Shown: one piece after another, positions 1 through 8,650 of the stretch
How the letters are laid out: every line of letters begins with the position of its first letter
Numbering within the stretch: position 1 is the stretch's first letter
NCBI GenBank assembly: GCA_963741315.1
Contig: CAVUHK010000008.1
Location: forward strand, 186,001-250,000
DNA: 64,000 nucleotides
Direction of reading: 5' to 3'
DNA from: PALSA-1003 sp963741315
GTDB lineage: Bacteria; Pseudomonadota; Gammaproteobacteria; Burkholderiales; Casimicrobiaceae
Position numbers and translations under genes: made by a program
Notes under the pieces: generated by a model
Seen by the model: only the letters and a program-made list of their open reading frames with translations
Databases searched by the model: none
What the model was told of the DNA's origin: nothing

Positions 1-189
1 CAGCAGCTGCGCCGCCGCTTGAAAATCGGTGCGTACGCAGAGCGCGGCGACGATCGCGCGCGCCGCTTCGCTTCGCGCCGCGGGCGGCATGCCGTCGCGC
101 CGCGCCAGCACCTGCAAGCGCAGCGCGCGCTTCGCGTCACGCACGCCGCCGCGGTCCGCACCGGCGGGGTCGGTGGTGGGCAGGGTCAC
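1..189 (-). CDS. 5-formyltetrahydrofolate cyclo-ligase, N-terminal part (runs off the window)
   Basis: The first 63 codons of a minus-strand gene, open to the window edge. The start is read as GTG at 189-187, because the ATG just upstream is followed at once by a stop in that frame. The peptide carries an N-terminal pattern typical of 5-formyltetrahydrofolate cyclo-ligase (KRALRLQVLARRDGMPP, then an Ala/Arg-rich helix). The enzyme converts 5-formyl-THF to 5,10-methenyl-THF using ATP, in the cytoplasm. The ATP- and folate-binding parts lie outside the window, so the call rests on the N-terminus alone. The gene is divergent from pepP. Confidence 0.65.
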   Translation of the reverse strand, partial: MTLPTTDPAGADRGGVRDAKRALRLQVLARRDGMPPAARSEAARAIVAALCVRTDFQAAAQLL

Positions 190-238
190 CGCGGCATGTT
201 ACCGCAGCGCGCCGCACGACGGTGTTCGCGGCAGCGCC

Positions 239-244
239 TATAAT
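239..244 (+). promoter_or_regulatory. Likely -10 box of the pepP-ubiH promoter
   Basis: A perfect TATAAT lies 32 nt before the preferred pepP ATG at 276, in the gap shared with the divergent folate cyclo-ligase gene. No good -35 hexamer is seen 16-18 nt upstream, so this rests on the -10 match and position. It argues against translation starts at 222 or 243, which would lie upstream of or inside the promoter. Confidence 0.4.
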
Positions 245-275
245 GGCGACTCTGCATCCGTCGCCCATCCCGCAC

Positions 276-1601
276 ATGAACTACAACCACCAGCACCATC
301 GCGCCCGCCGCGCGCAGTTGATCGCCGAAATGCGCAGCCAGGCCGGCGGCGGCATCGCCGCGATCCCGACCGCGCCCGAGGCGATCCGCAATGCCGACAC
401 GCACTTTCCGTTTCGGCCGGACAGCTACTTCTATTATGTATCCGGATTCCCGGAGGCCGATGCGGTCGTGGTGCTGCTTGCCGGCAAGGACGACGGCGAG
501 TCGCGGCAGATCCTGTTCTGCCGCGACAAGAATCCCGAACGCGAGATCTGGGATGGCTTTCGCTACGGCCCCGATGCCGCGCGGGAAATCTTCGGCTTCG
601 ACGAAGCGTATTCCATCAGCGCACTGCCCGAAAAGCTCGTCGACTTGAGCTGCGACCGTCCGGCGCTGTTCACCCCGCTGGGGCTCTATCCGCATTGGGA
701 CGATTCGATCACCGCGACGCTCAATGCGGTGCGCGGCCGCGTACGCACCGGCATCGCCGCGCCGGAGAGCGTGGTCGACGTGCGCGCGCCGCTCGCGGCC
801 ATGCGTCTCTACAAGGACGCGCTGGAACTGCAGTCGATTCGCCGTGCCGCCGACATCTCCTGCGGCGCCCATCGACGGGCGATGGAGCACACTCGACCGG
901 GTTGGTACGAGTACCAGGTCGAGGCCGAACTCGCGCACGAATTCCTGCGCTTCGGCGCGCAGGCGGTCGCGTACCCTTCGATAGTTGCTTCAGGCCCCAA
1001 TGCCTGCGTGCTCCATTACCGCGACAACAACCGGCAAACGCAGGCCAACGACCTGCTGCTCATCGACGCCGGGTGCGAATACCAGGGCTACGCTTCGGAT
1101 ATCACGCGTACTTTTCCGGTCGGCGGCAAGTTCAGCGGTCCGCAGAAGGCGGTCTATGAGCTCGTGCTCGAAGCGCAGCTCGCGTGCCTGGCCGCGGTTG
1201 CGCCCGGGCGCGCTTTTCACGACTATCACGCCGTTGCCGAGCGCGTGCTCGCGCAAGGCCTCATCGATTTGAAGCTCTGTCGCGGGTCGCTCGACGAAGT
1301 GCTCGAGTCGGGCTCGTACAAGCAGTTCTATATGCATCGCGCCGGACACTGGCTCGGGCTCGACGTGCACGACGTCGGCCTGTATCGCGTCGATGGTCAA
1401 TCGCGGCCGCTGGAGCCGGGCATGTTGCTCACGGTGGAGCCGGGTTGCTACATCCGCCCCGGTGACAACGTGCCCGAGGAATTCTGGGATATCGGCGTGC
1501 GCATCGAGGACGATGTACTGGTCACGGCGACGGGCAACGAGAACCTGACCGCCGCGGCGCCCAAGTCGGTGGCCGAGGTCGAGGCCGCGTGCCGTCGCTG
1601 A
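276..1601 (+). CDS. pepP: Xaa-Pro aminopeptidase (aminopeptidase P, M24B)
   Basis: Cytoplasmic metallopeptidase that removes the N-terminal residue from peptides with proline in position 2. The 441-residue protein has the usual length. An N-terminal aminopeptidase P domain (SYFYYVSGFPE) precedes a pita-bread catalytic domain. The expected metal ligands are visible: Asp in LIDAGCEYQGYASDITRTF (two Asp), His in GHWLGLDVHDVG, Glu in TVEPGCYI and Glu in GVRIEDDV. The start at 276 is chosen because earlier in-frame ATGs overlap a TATAAT box. ubiH follows 16 nt downstream, the pepP-ubiH arrangement common in proteobacteria and presumably one transcript. Confidence 0.95.
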   Translation: MNYNHQHHRARRAQLIAEMRSQAGGGIAAIPTAPEAIRNADTHFPFRPDSYFYYVSGFPEADAVVVLLAGKDDGESRQILFCRDKNPEREIWDGFRYGPDAAREIFGFDEAYSISALPEKLVDLSCDRPALFTPLGLYPHWDDSITATLNAVRGRVRTGIAAPESVVDVRAPLAAMRLYKDALELQSIRRAADISCGAHRRAMEHTRPGWYEYQVEAELAHEFLRFGAQAVAYPSIVASGPNACVLHYRDNNRQTQANDLLLIDAGCEYQGYASDITRTFPVGGKFSGPQKAVYELVLEAQLACLAAVAPGRAFHDYHAVAERVLAQGLIDLKLCRGSLDEVLESGSYKQFYMHRAGHWLGLDVHDVGLYRVDGQSRPLEPGMLLTVEPGCYIRPGDNVPEEFWDIGVRIEDDVLVTATGNENLTAAAPKSVAEVEAACRR

Positions 1602-1617
1602 GTTCGCGCCTGGACTG

Positions 1618-2781
1618 ATGATGCTGCACGATGTCGTGGTGGTCGGCGCCGGCCCTGTCGGCGCGACGCTGGCGCTCTCGCTCGCCGCCGGAGAAATCGA
1701 CGTGGTCGCGCTCGACGCGCGCGCCCCGGGAACGATCGCGCGCGGCGATCGTTCGCTGGCGCTGTCGCATGGCTCGCGGCTGGTATACGAGCGGCTCGGC
1801 ATCTGGGGCGACGTTGCGGCGGCACCCGATGCGGTCACGCCGATCACCGCCATCGACATATCGCAGCGCGGCGGTTTCGGCGGTGCGCGGCTGGGCAGCG
1901 ACGAACAGCGTTTGCCCGCGCTGGGCTACGTTGTCAGCTATCGTGCGCTGCAGGCGGCGCTGGATGCGGCGCTGGTCCGCGCTGGCCTGCGCGTGGAATA
2001 TGGTGTGACGGTCGAACGGATCGCGACGACGCCGGCGTATGCGAGCGTCGAAGGCCGGCGCGGCGACGACAAACTTTCGTGGACCTGCCGCGTTGCCGCG
2101 GCGGCCGATGGCGGCGGCGACGTCGTTGCCGGCATTCGGCGGCGCCGGCACGACTATGGCCAGGTCGCACTGGTTGCGCGCGTATGGATGCGCGAGGCGC
2201 ACGCAGGCGTTGCCTTCGAGCGCTTTACTCCGGACGGCCCGATGGCATTGCTGCCCGAGAACGACCACTACGGCCTGGTGTGGACCACAACACCGGAACG
2301 CGGTCGCGAACTCGTCGCCTTGCCTGACGCAGAATTCCTCGCAGGCCTCCGCCAGCACTTCGGCGCGCGCGCCGGCCACTTCGAACGCGTTGCCGATCGG
2401 CGCACGTTCCCGCTGTCGCTGGATTTTGCCGAGCGTGTCGTCGATCAACGCTCGGTACTGCTCGGCAATGCCGCTCAGTCGCTGCATCCGGTCGCCGGAC
2501 AGGGTTTCAATCTTGGCGTCCGCGACGCGTGGGAACTGGCGCAGGAGTTGCTTGCGATGCCGCGCGATCAAATTGGTGCGGCGCCCGGCATGCGCGCGTA
2601 CGCGCGGCGACGTCGTTCCGATCGCCTGGCGGGCATAGCGTTCACTCATGGATTGCTCGGCGTATTTGGCAACGATGCGCCGCTGCTACGCTGGCCGCGA
2701 GGGTTGGCGCTTACTATGCTCGATGCGTTGCCATCGGTGAAACGTTCGTTCACTCGCGCGATGCTGTTCGGATTGCGCTGA
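1618..2781 (+). CDS. ubiH: Ubiquinone biosynthesis FAD-dependent hydroxylase, UbiH family
   Basis: FAD monooxygenase of the UbiH/UbiF/COQ6 family that hydroxylates the ring of ubiquinone precursors at the membrane. The N-terminus has a dinucleotide-binding fold (VVVVGAGPVGATLALSLA). Near residue 290 the second FAD motif reads GNAAQSLHPVAGQGFNLG, which matches UbiH more closely than the GDAAH form of other members. At 387 residues it is the usual length. Two adjacent ATGs (1618, 1621) are both possible starts. It follows pepP closely. The specific ring position is inferred from family and neighbour, not shown by the sequence. Confidence 0.88.
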   Translation: MMLHDVVVVGAGPVGATLALSLAAGEIDVVALDARAPGTIARGDRSLALSHGSRLVYERLGIWGDVAAAPDAVTPITAIDISQRGGFGGARLGSDEQRLPALGYVVSYRALQAALDAALVRAGLRVEYGVTVERIATTPAYASVEGRRGDDKLSWTCRVAAAADGGGDVVAGIRRRRHDYGQVALVARVWMREAHAGVAFERFTPDGPMALLPENDHYGLVWTTTPERGRELVALPDAEFLAGLRQHFGARAGHFERVADRRTFPLSLDFAERVVDQRSVLLGNAAQSLHPVAGQGFNLGVRDAWELAQELLAMPRDQIGAAPGMRAYARRRRSDRLAGIAFTHGLLGVFGNDAPLLRWPRGLALTMLDALPSVKRSFTRAMLFGLR

Positions 2782-2830
2782 ACGACGCGCGACGAGTTCA
2801 TCTGATCTGCATCAACATCAACAACATTTG

Positions 2831-2860
2831 CGCTGACAACGCTGGCGCAAACTCGGTATA
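2831..2860 (+). promoter_or_regulatory. Sigma-70 promoter for dusB-fis
   Basis: CTGACA at 2831-2836 and a perfect TATAAT at 2855-2860 are separated by 18 nt, in the 109-nt gap after ubiH. The predicted start at about 2867 gives a leader of about 24 nt before the dusB GTG. In enterobacteria the dusB-fis promoter is strongly growth-phase regulated; whether that applies here cannot be seen from sequence. Confidence 0.7.
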
Positions 2861-2890
2861 ATCCGCTCCCCCCTGCTGCAAAATCCGAAC

Positions 2891-3946
2891 GTGTACATCG
2901 GCTCGCATCACATCGCCAACAATCTCGTCGTCGCGCCCATGGCGGGCGTGACCGATCGTCCATTTCGTCGCCTTTGCAAACGCCTGGGCGCCGGCATGGC
3001 GGTGTCGGAGATGGTGGCGTCGGATCCGCGCCTGCGCTCGACGGCCAAGTCGCAGCGGCGCACCGACCACCGTGGCGAAGTCGATCCCATCGTGGTCCAG
3101 ATTGCCGGCGCCGACCCGCGGCAAATGGCCGATGCCGCGCGCTACAACGTCGAGCGGGGTGCGCAGATCATCGACATCAACATGGGCTGCCCGGCAAAGA
3201 AGGTGTGCAACGTCGCGGCCGGTTCGGCGCTGCTGCAGAACGAGCCGCTGGTACGCGCGATTCTGTCCGCGGTGGTCGCGGCGGTCGAAGTCCCGGTCAC
3301 GCTCAAGATTCGCACCGGCTGGGATCCCGAGCATCGCAACGCGCTGCGCGTGGCGAAGATCGCCGAGGACGCGGGGATCGCCGCGCTGTCGGTGCACGGC
3401 CGCACACGCGCGTGTGGATTCACCGGTAACGCCGAGTACGAAACCATCCGCGAGGTCAAGCGCAACGTGCGTCTGCCCGTCGCGGCGAACGGCGACATCG
3501 ACACGCCGGAAAAGGCGCGCGCGGTGCTGGAGCACACCGGTGTCGATGCGGTGATGATCGGCCGGGCGGCGCAGGGTCGCCCCTGGATCTTTCGCGAAAT
3601 CCGTCATTTTCTGGACACCGGCCTGCATCTTCCGCCGCCGACTGTCGCGGAAATCCGCTCGGTCATTCTCGAGCACCTTGAAGACCATTACACCTTGTAT
3701 GGCGAAGAGACCGGAGTGAGAACCGCGCGCAAGCACCTGGGCTGGTATTCCGGGAGCCTCGCCGGCGGTGATTCGTTCCGACACGAAGTGAACCAACTCG
3801 ACGATGCCGCGGCACAGATCGCGGCGGTCAACCGCTTTTTCGATGGCCTCGCGGTGCGCGGGGAGCGCCTGGCGTATACAGCGCCGGCAGGGGTGCCATC
3901 GACGGCGTTGACGGCTCCGTGGGTGAAGGAGGCCCTCGCAGCGTGA
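2891..3946 (+). CDS. dusB: tRNA-dihydrouridine synthase B
   Basis: FMN-dependent enzyme that reduces uridine to dihydrouridine in the tRNA D-loop using NAD(P)H. The 351-residue protein starts at GTG 2891. Family signatures are APMAGVTDRPFRRLC near residue 15, the catalytic cysteine motif INMGCPAKKVC (Cys100), KIRTGWD near 140 and IGRAAQGRPW near 225. The stop overlaps the GTG of fis by 3 nt. The dusB-fis pair is a conserved operon in gammaproteobacteria and betaproteobacteria, which supports the B subfamily over DusA or DusC. Confidence 0.93.
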   Translation: MYIGSHHIANNLVVAPMAGVTDRPFRRLCKRLGAGMAVSEMVASDPRLRSTAKSQRRTDHRGEVDPIVVQIAGADPRQMADAARYNVERGAQIIDINMGCPAKKVCNVAAGSALLQNEPLVRAILSAVVAAVEVPVTLKIRTGWDPEHRNALRVAKIAEDAGIAALSVHGRTRACGFTGNAEYETIREVKRNVRLPVAANGDIDTPEKARAVLEHTGVDAVMIGRAAQGRPWIFREIRHFLDTGLHLPPPTVAEIRSVILEHLEDHYTLYGEETGVRTARKHLGWYSGSLAGGDSFRHEVNQLDDAAAQIAAVNRFFDGLAVRGERLAYTAPAGVPSTALTAPWVKEALAA

Positions 3947-4197
3947 AAAGAACAACCCGCATGAACGGCGGCAACGAGATCTGCCGCAGTGTCGAGAAAT
4001 CGCTCGACGAATATTTCCACAAGCTCGACGGCGAACAGCCGCACGGCATCTACGACATGGTGATCACCAACGTCGAACGGTCGCTGCTGGCGACGATCAT
4101 GATGCGCGCCGGTGGCAATCAGACCCAAGCAGCGGACATGCTCGGCCTGAACCGCAATACGCTGCGCAGCAAGCTCTCCAAGTACAACATTCGCTGA
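3943..4197 (+). CDS. fis: DNA-binding protein Fis
   Basis: Small nucleoid-associated DNA-binding and DNA-bending protein that activates stable RNA promoters and shapes supercoiling. From the GTG at 3943 the product is 84 residues. The C-terminal helix-turn-helix reads GGNQTQAADMLGLNRNTLR, nearly the family consensus. The start is chosen for a strong AAGGAGG at 3926-3932, 10 nt upstream and inside dusB; ATG 3961 is the alternative. GTGA overlap with the dusB stop suggests translational coupling. It is slightly shorter at the N-terminus than E. coli Fis (98 residues), as is usual for betaproteobacterial Fis-like proteins. Confidence 0.92.
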   Translation: MKRTTRMNGGNEICRSVEKSLDEYFHKLDGEQPHGIYDMVITNVERSLLATIMMRAGGNQTQAADMLGLNRNTLRSKLSKYNIR

Positions 4198-4234
4198 CTA
4201 GAGGGCCTGAACGGTCGCGGGACAGGCGCGCAAC

Positions 4235-5857
4235 GTGCCGCCGCCTTCCCCCAGACGTGTGACCTTGGACGCTTCGCCTTCTCCCGCCACCGCCCCGATC
4301 GCCCAGGCGCTGCTTTCGGTTTCCGACAAGAGCGGCCTGGTCGAATTCGCGCGCGGCCTGGTGGCACTCGACGTGAAACTGCTCTCGACGGGCGGCACCG
4401 CCAAGGCGCTCTCCGATGCAGGCCTTGCCGTGACCGATGTCGGCAGCTACACCGGTTTTCCGGAAATGCTCGATGGGCGCGTCAAGACGCTGCATCCGAA
4501 GGTGCACGGCGGCATCCTGGCGCGGCGCGACGTGCCGGCGCATGTCGCGGCGCTGGCAAGCCACGCGATTCCGCCCATCGATCTGGTGGTCGTCAATCTC
4601 TACCCATTCCGCCAGACGGTGGCGAAGCCCGGCTGCACGCTGGAGGACGCGATCGAGAACATCGACATCGGCGGTCCCGCGATGGTCCGCTCGGCGGCGA
4701 AGAATCACGCGCACGTGGGCATCGTGGTCGATCCCGCCGACTACCCGGCGCTGCTTGCCGAACTGCGCGCGAACGGCGCACGGCTGACCCCCGCGACGCG
4801 GTTCAACCTGGCGCAGAAGGCGTTCTCGCACACCGCGGCCTACGATGGCGCGATCAGCAACTACCTCACCGCGCGCGGCACAGAGGGCGATGCGCGTCGG
4901 TTGCCGGACCGCTTCAACTGGCAGGGGACGAAGCTCCAGGAACTTCGCTACGGCGAGAATCCGCATCAACATGCCGCCTTCTATCGCGACGAGACTCCGG
5001 CGGCCGGAACGATTGCGACGGCGACGCAGTTGCAAGGCAAGGAACTCTCCTACAACAACATCGCCGACAGCGACGCTGCGTGGGAATGCGTGCAGACGTT
5101 TGCCGGCGCGGCGTGCGTGATCGTCAAGCACGCCAATCCCTGCGGCGTGGCCGTCGCAGCGAACCCGCTCGAGGCCTATCGCATGGCCTTCGCCACCGAT
5201 CCGACTTCCGCGTTCGGCGGCATCATCGCGTTCAATCGCGAGGTCGACGCGGCGGTCGTGGAGGCGGTGAGTGCACAGTTCCTCGAGGTGCTGATCGCGC
5301 CCGCGTACAGCGCCGATGCGCGTGCCGCGATCGCGAAAAAAGCCAATGTGCGCGTGCTGGCGATCACTCCCGCAGCCGGTGGAGCGGCGCCGGGCTGGGA
5401 CGTCAAGCGCGTCGGCGGTGGCATGCTGGTACAGACTGCCGATACCGATGACCTCGCCCGCGATGCACTCAAGGTCGTCACCCGCGTAGCGCCGACCGAG
5501 GCGCAGGTCGACGATCTGCTTTTTGCCTGGCGCGTCGCCCGCTTCGTCAAATCGAACGCCATCGTCTATTGCAGTGGGGGACGCACGCTGGGCATCGGCG
5601 CAGGACAGATGAGCCGAGTCGATTCCACCCGCATCGCCGCGATCAAGGCGGGCAATGCCGGGCTGTCGCTGGCGGGTTCGGTGGTTGCCTCGGACGCGTT
5701 CTTTCCGTTTCGCGACGGCCTCGATGTCGTCGCCGAGAATGGTGCGGTCGCCGTGATCCAGCCCGGCGGCAGCGTGCGCGACAGCGAAGTGATCGGCGCG
5801 GCCGATGAGCGCGGGATTGCGATGGTATTCACTGGCGTGCGGCATTTCCGGCATTGA
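4235..5857 (+). CDS. purH: Bifunctional AICAR formyltransferase / IMP cyclohydrolase
   Basis: Catalyses the last two steps of purine synthesis, formylating AICAR with 10-formyl-THF and closing the ring to IMP. The N-terminal cyclohydrolase domain shows LLSVSDKSGL, KTLHPKVHGGIL and NLYPF. The C-terminal transformylase domain shows RYGENPHQ, GKELSYNNI and the catalytic KHANPCG motif near residue 290. Length is 540 residues from GTG 4235. GTG 4259 or TTG 4265 would give an N-terminus closer to E. coli PurH, so the exact start is uncertain. The gene follows fis by 37 nt, a common betaproteobacterial order. Confidence 0.96.
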   Translation: MPPPSPRRVTLDASPSPATAPIAQALLSVSDKSGLVEFARGLVALDVKLLSTGGTAKALSDAGLAVTDVGSYTGFPEMLDGRVKTLHPKVHGGILARRDVPAHVAALASHAIPPIDLVVVNLYPFRQTVAKPGCTLEDAIENIDIGGPAMVRSAAKNHAHVGIVVDPADYPALLAELRANGARLTPATRFNLAQKAFSHTAAYDGAISNYLTARGTEGDARRLPDRFNWQGTKLQELRYGENPHQHAAFYRDETPAAGTIATATQLQGKELSYNNIADSDAAWECVQTFAGAACVIVKHANPCGVAVAANPLEAYRMAFATDPTSAFGGIIAFNREVDAAVVEAVSAQFLEVLIAPAYSADARAAIAKKANVRVLAITPAAGGAAPGWDVKRVGGGMLVQTADTDDLARDALKVVTRVAPTEAQVDDLLFAWRVARFVKSNAIVYCSGGRTLGIGAGQMSRVDSTRIAAIKAGNAGLSLAGSVVASDAFFPFRDGLDVVAENGAVAVIQPGGSVRDSEVIGAADERGIAMVFTGVRHFRH

Positions 5858-5884
5858 ACTGATTATGCGAGAGCGAGGTACAGC

Positions 5885-6448
5885 TTGAAACGATTCCTGA
5901 TCGCGGTCGCGATCGTACTGGCCCTTCCCGGGCGTGCGTCGGCACTCGAATGCGCCGATTTCTGGACCTGGGTCGACGCAGGCTGCCGGCGCGTAGTTGA
6001 CACTTACCAGAATGGCGAAACGCAGCTCATCGTCTCGGGCTATGCGTACCATCTTCCGTATAGCTACACCCCGGAAAAGCGGGCGGAGCTCAACTCGAAC
6101 GCGTGGGGTGCCGGCCTCGCGCGGACCACCGAAGAGCCGAACGGCAACACGCACACGGTGTACTTTTACGGTTTCGAGGATTCGCACAAGAACGCGCAGT
6201 TCCAGGCAGGCTACATGTGGGCGACGTTCTGGGGTGATCGCGATGGCCTGCAGCCCGGCCTGGGGTGGACCGCGTTCATCGTCCAGCGACCCGATCTCGC
6301 GAGCGGCGTTCCCATTCCCGCCGCGCTGCCCGTTGCGGCGCTGCGCTACAAGAAGTCGAGTCTGATGGCGACTTACATTCCGACGCTCAACGGCGGCATC
6401 AACCATGGCAGCACGCTGTACGTGTTCGGCATCATTGGGTTTCAGTAG
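5885..6448 (+). CDS. pagP: Lipid A palmitoyltransferase, PagP family
   Basis: Outer-membrane beta-barrel enzyme that moves a palmitate from phospholipid to lipid A, raising resistance to cationic peptides. The 187-residue precursor starts at TTG 5885, with GAGG 6 nt upstream. It has a signal peptide ending near ASA-LE (residue 20). The three PagP catalytic residues appear to be present: His56 in YAYHLPYSY and Asp99-Ser100 in FEDSHKN. Further matches are NAWGAGL, LGWTAF, PIPAALPVA, MATYIP and a C-terminal aromatic residue (FGIIGFQ) typical of outer-membrane proteins. It sits between purH and purD with no link to purines. The call comes from motif recall, not a search. Confidence 0.82.
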   Translation: MKRFLIAVAIVLALPGRASALECADFWTWVDAGCRRVVDTYQNGETQLIVSGYAYHLPYSYTPEKRAELNSNAWGAGLARTTEEPNGNTHTVYFYGFEDSHKNAQFQAGYMWATFWGDRDGLQPGLGWTAFIVQRPDLASGVPIPAALPVAALRYKKSSLMATYIPTLNGGINHGSTLYVFGIIGFQ

Positions 6449-6457
6449 CCGTCTGCC

Positions 6458-7735
6458 ATGAACGTTCTGGTTGTTGGCAGCGGCGGCCGCGAACACGCGC
6501 TGGCGTGGAAGATCGCGCAGTCGCCGCGCGTGGGCAAGATATTCGTCGCACCGGGCAATGCCGGCACCGCGCGCGAAGCGGGGCTGACCAACGTCGCGCT
6601 GACCGCGATTCCCGATCTGGTTGCCTTCGCGACCGCCGAACGGGTCGCGCTGACCGTCGTCGGTCCCGAAGCGCCGCTGGCCGCGGGCATCGTCGATGCA
6701 TTCCAGTCCGCGGGACTGAAAGTCTTCGGTCCGACGCAAAGCGCCGCGCAACTCGAGAGTTCCAAGGATTTCGCCAAGGCGTTCATGGCGCGCCACGGCA
6801 TCCCAACCGCGGCGTACCAGACCTTTACCGCCGCGACGGATGCGCACGCCTACGTCGACGCGCGCGGCGCGCCGATCGTGATCAAGGCCGATGGCCTGGC
6901 GGCGGGCAAGGGCGTGGTGGTCGCCGCGACTGCCGCGGAGGCGCACGAGGCGATCGACGCGATGCTGGTCGGCAACCGGCTCGGCGATGCCGGCGCGCGC
7001 GTGGTGATCGAAGACTGCCTCATCGGAGAAGAGGCGAGCTTCATCGTCATGGCCGATGGCCGTCACGTCCTGCCTCTCGCCTCGTCGCAGGACCACAAGC
7101 GCCTGCGCGATGGCGACCAAGGTCCCAATACGGGCGGCATGGGCGCGTATTCTCCAGCGCCGGTCGTCACGCCGGGAGTCCACGCGCGCATCATGCGCGA
7201 AATCATCCAACCCGCGATTAACGGCATGGCCGCCGACGGCATTCCTTATTGCGGCTTCCTGTATGCGGGAGTGATGATCGACGCAGAGGGCAACCCGCGC
7301 ACGCTCGAATTCAATTGCCGTCTCGGCGATCCGGAGACGCAGCCGATCCTCATGCGGCTCAAGACCGATCTGGTCGACCTGCTGCAGCACGCCGTCGACG
7401 GCACGCTCGATCGCGTCGACGCGGAGTGGGATCGGCGCGCGGCGCTTGGCGTTGTACTCGCCGCGGCGAACTATCCGGACCCACCCCGGACGGGTGACCC
7501 GATCGCCGGCCTGGGCAAGGCCGACGCCGACAGCATGGTTTTTCATGCGGCGACCGCACTTGCGGGTGACGCCGTAGTCACCAGCGGCGGTCGCGTATTG
7601 TGCGTCACCGCGCTGGGCGAAACGGTGCGCCAGGCGCAGCGCAATGCGTATGCCACTGTGGCCGACATCCACTTCGACGGCATGCAGTACCGCACCGACA
7701 TCGGCCATCGCGCGATCGCTGCGCGCAAGCCCTGA
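6458..7735 (+). CDS. purD: Phosphoribosylamine-glycine ligase (GAR synthetase)
   Basis: Second step of purine synthesis: joins glycine to phosphoribosylamine with ATP in the cytoplasm. The 425-residue protein has the PurD N-domain start (MNVLVVGSGGREHALAWKI), the ATP-grasp core (IVIKADGLAAGKGVVVA near residue 140) and the C-terminal signatures GPNTGGMGAYSP, LEFNCRLGDPETQ and PILMRLKTDL. Length is standard. The gene begins 9 nt after pagP, so purH, pagP and purD are probably cotranscribed. Confidence 0.97.
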   Translation: MNVLVVGSGGREHALAWKIAQSPRVGKIFVAPGNAGTAREAGLTNVALTAIPDLVAFATAERVALTVVGPEAPLAAGIVDAFQSAGLKVFGPTQSAAQLESSKDFAKAFMARHGIPTAAYQTFTAATDAHAYVDARGAPIVIKADGLAAGKGVVVAATAAEAHEAIDAMLVGNRLGDAGARVVIEDCLIGEEASFIVMADGRHVLPLASSQDHKRLRDGDQGPNTGGMGAYSPAPVVTPGVHARIMREIIQPAINGMAADGIPYCGFLYAGVMIDAEGNPRTLEFNCRLGDPETQPILMRLKTDLVDLLQHAVDGTLDRVDAEWDRRAALGVVLAAANYPDPPRTGDPIAGLGKADADSMVFHAATALAGDAVVTSGGRVLCVTALGETVRQAQRNAYATVADIHFDGMQYRTDIGHRAIAARKP

Positions 7736-7750
7736 GCCAGGGCCCCCGAC

Positions 7751-8650
7751 ATGGACATCGCGGGCGCCCGCGCCTACTTCACCGACCTGCAGGCGCGAAT
7801 CGTCGCGCGACTCGAAGCGATCGACGGCCACGCGTTCCGGCGCGACACCTGGGATCGTCCCGAAGGTGGTGGGGGTGAGAGCCGACTGCTGGAGCAGGGC
7901 AGCGTATTCGAGCGCGCCGGCGTGAACTTCTCGCACGTCATGGGTGACAAGCTGCCGCCTTCGGCAACTGCCGCACGGCCGCAGTTGGCCGGCCGCGGAT
8001 TCGAAGTCATGGGCGTGTCGCTGGTGCTGCATCCGGTCAATCCGTACGCGCCGACCGTGCACATGAACGTGCGCATGTTCGTGGCCAGCATGGCTGGAAC
8101 CGATCCGGTATGGTGGTTCGGGGGAGGCATGGACCTCACGCCCTACTACGGCTTCGAGGACGATGCGATTCACTTCCATCGGACCTGCCGAGACGCGCTC
8201 GCGCCGTTCGGCAGCGAGTACCACCGTCGCTTCAAGCGGTGGTGCGATGAATACTTCTACCTGAAGCACCGCGCCGAGCCTCGCGGCGTCGGCGGCATCT
8301 TCTTCGACGATCTCAGCGATCGCAGTTTCACGGAATGTTTCGCGCTGACCCGAAGCGTGGGCGATCACTTCCTGCCGGCGTACGAACCGATCCTGCTGCG
8401 GCGCCACGCGCTGCCGTACGGCGAGCGCGAACGAGACTTCCAGGCGTATCGGCGCGGTCGCTACGTCGAGTTCAACCTCGTCTACGATCGTGGCACGCTG
8501 TTCGGGCTGCAATCGAACGGGCGCACCGAGGCGATCCTGATGTCGCTGCCGCCGGTGGTGAAATGGCGCTACGACTGGCGCCCGGAACCGGGCTCCGCCG
8601 AGGCGCGCCTGGCCAGCGATTTTCTGATCGGCCGCGATTGGCTCGCATGA
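7751..8650 (+). CDS. hemF: Oxygen-dependent coproporphyrinogen III oxidase
   Basis: Oxidatively decarboxylates two propionates of coproporphyrinogen III to vinyls, giving protoporphyrinogen IX, with O2 as oxidant. The 299-residue length is typical. Family signatures are present: NPYAPTVHMNVRMF, WWFGGGMDLTPYYGFEDDA, FKRWCDEYFYLKHR, RGVGGIFFDD and YVEFNLVYDRGTLFGLQ. The gene is 15 nt after purD and its TGA overlaps the ATG of the next gene by 3 nt. It implies aerobic haem synthesis. hemB and hemE lie elsewhere in the window. Confidence 0.97.
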   Translation: MDIAGARAYFTDLQARIVARLEAIDGHAFRRDTWDRPEGGGGESRLLEQGSVFERAGVNFSHVMGDKLPPSATAARPQLAGRGFEVMGVSLVLHPVNPYAPTVHMNVRMFVASMAGTDPVWWFGGGMDLTPYYGFEDDAIHFHRTCRDALAPFGSEYHRRFKRWCDEYFYLKHRAEPRGVGGIFFDDLSDRSFTECFALTRSVGDHFLPAYEPILLRRHALPYGERERDFQAYRRGRYVEFNLVYDRGTLFGLQSNGRTEAILMSLPPVVKWRYDWRPEPGSAEARLASDFLIGRDWLA

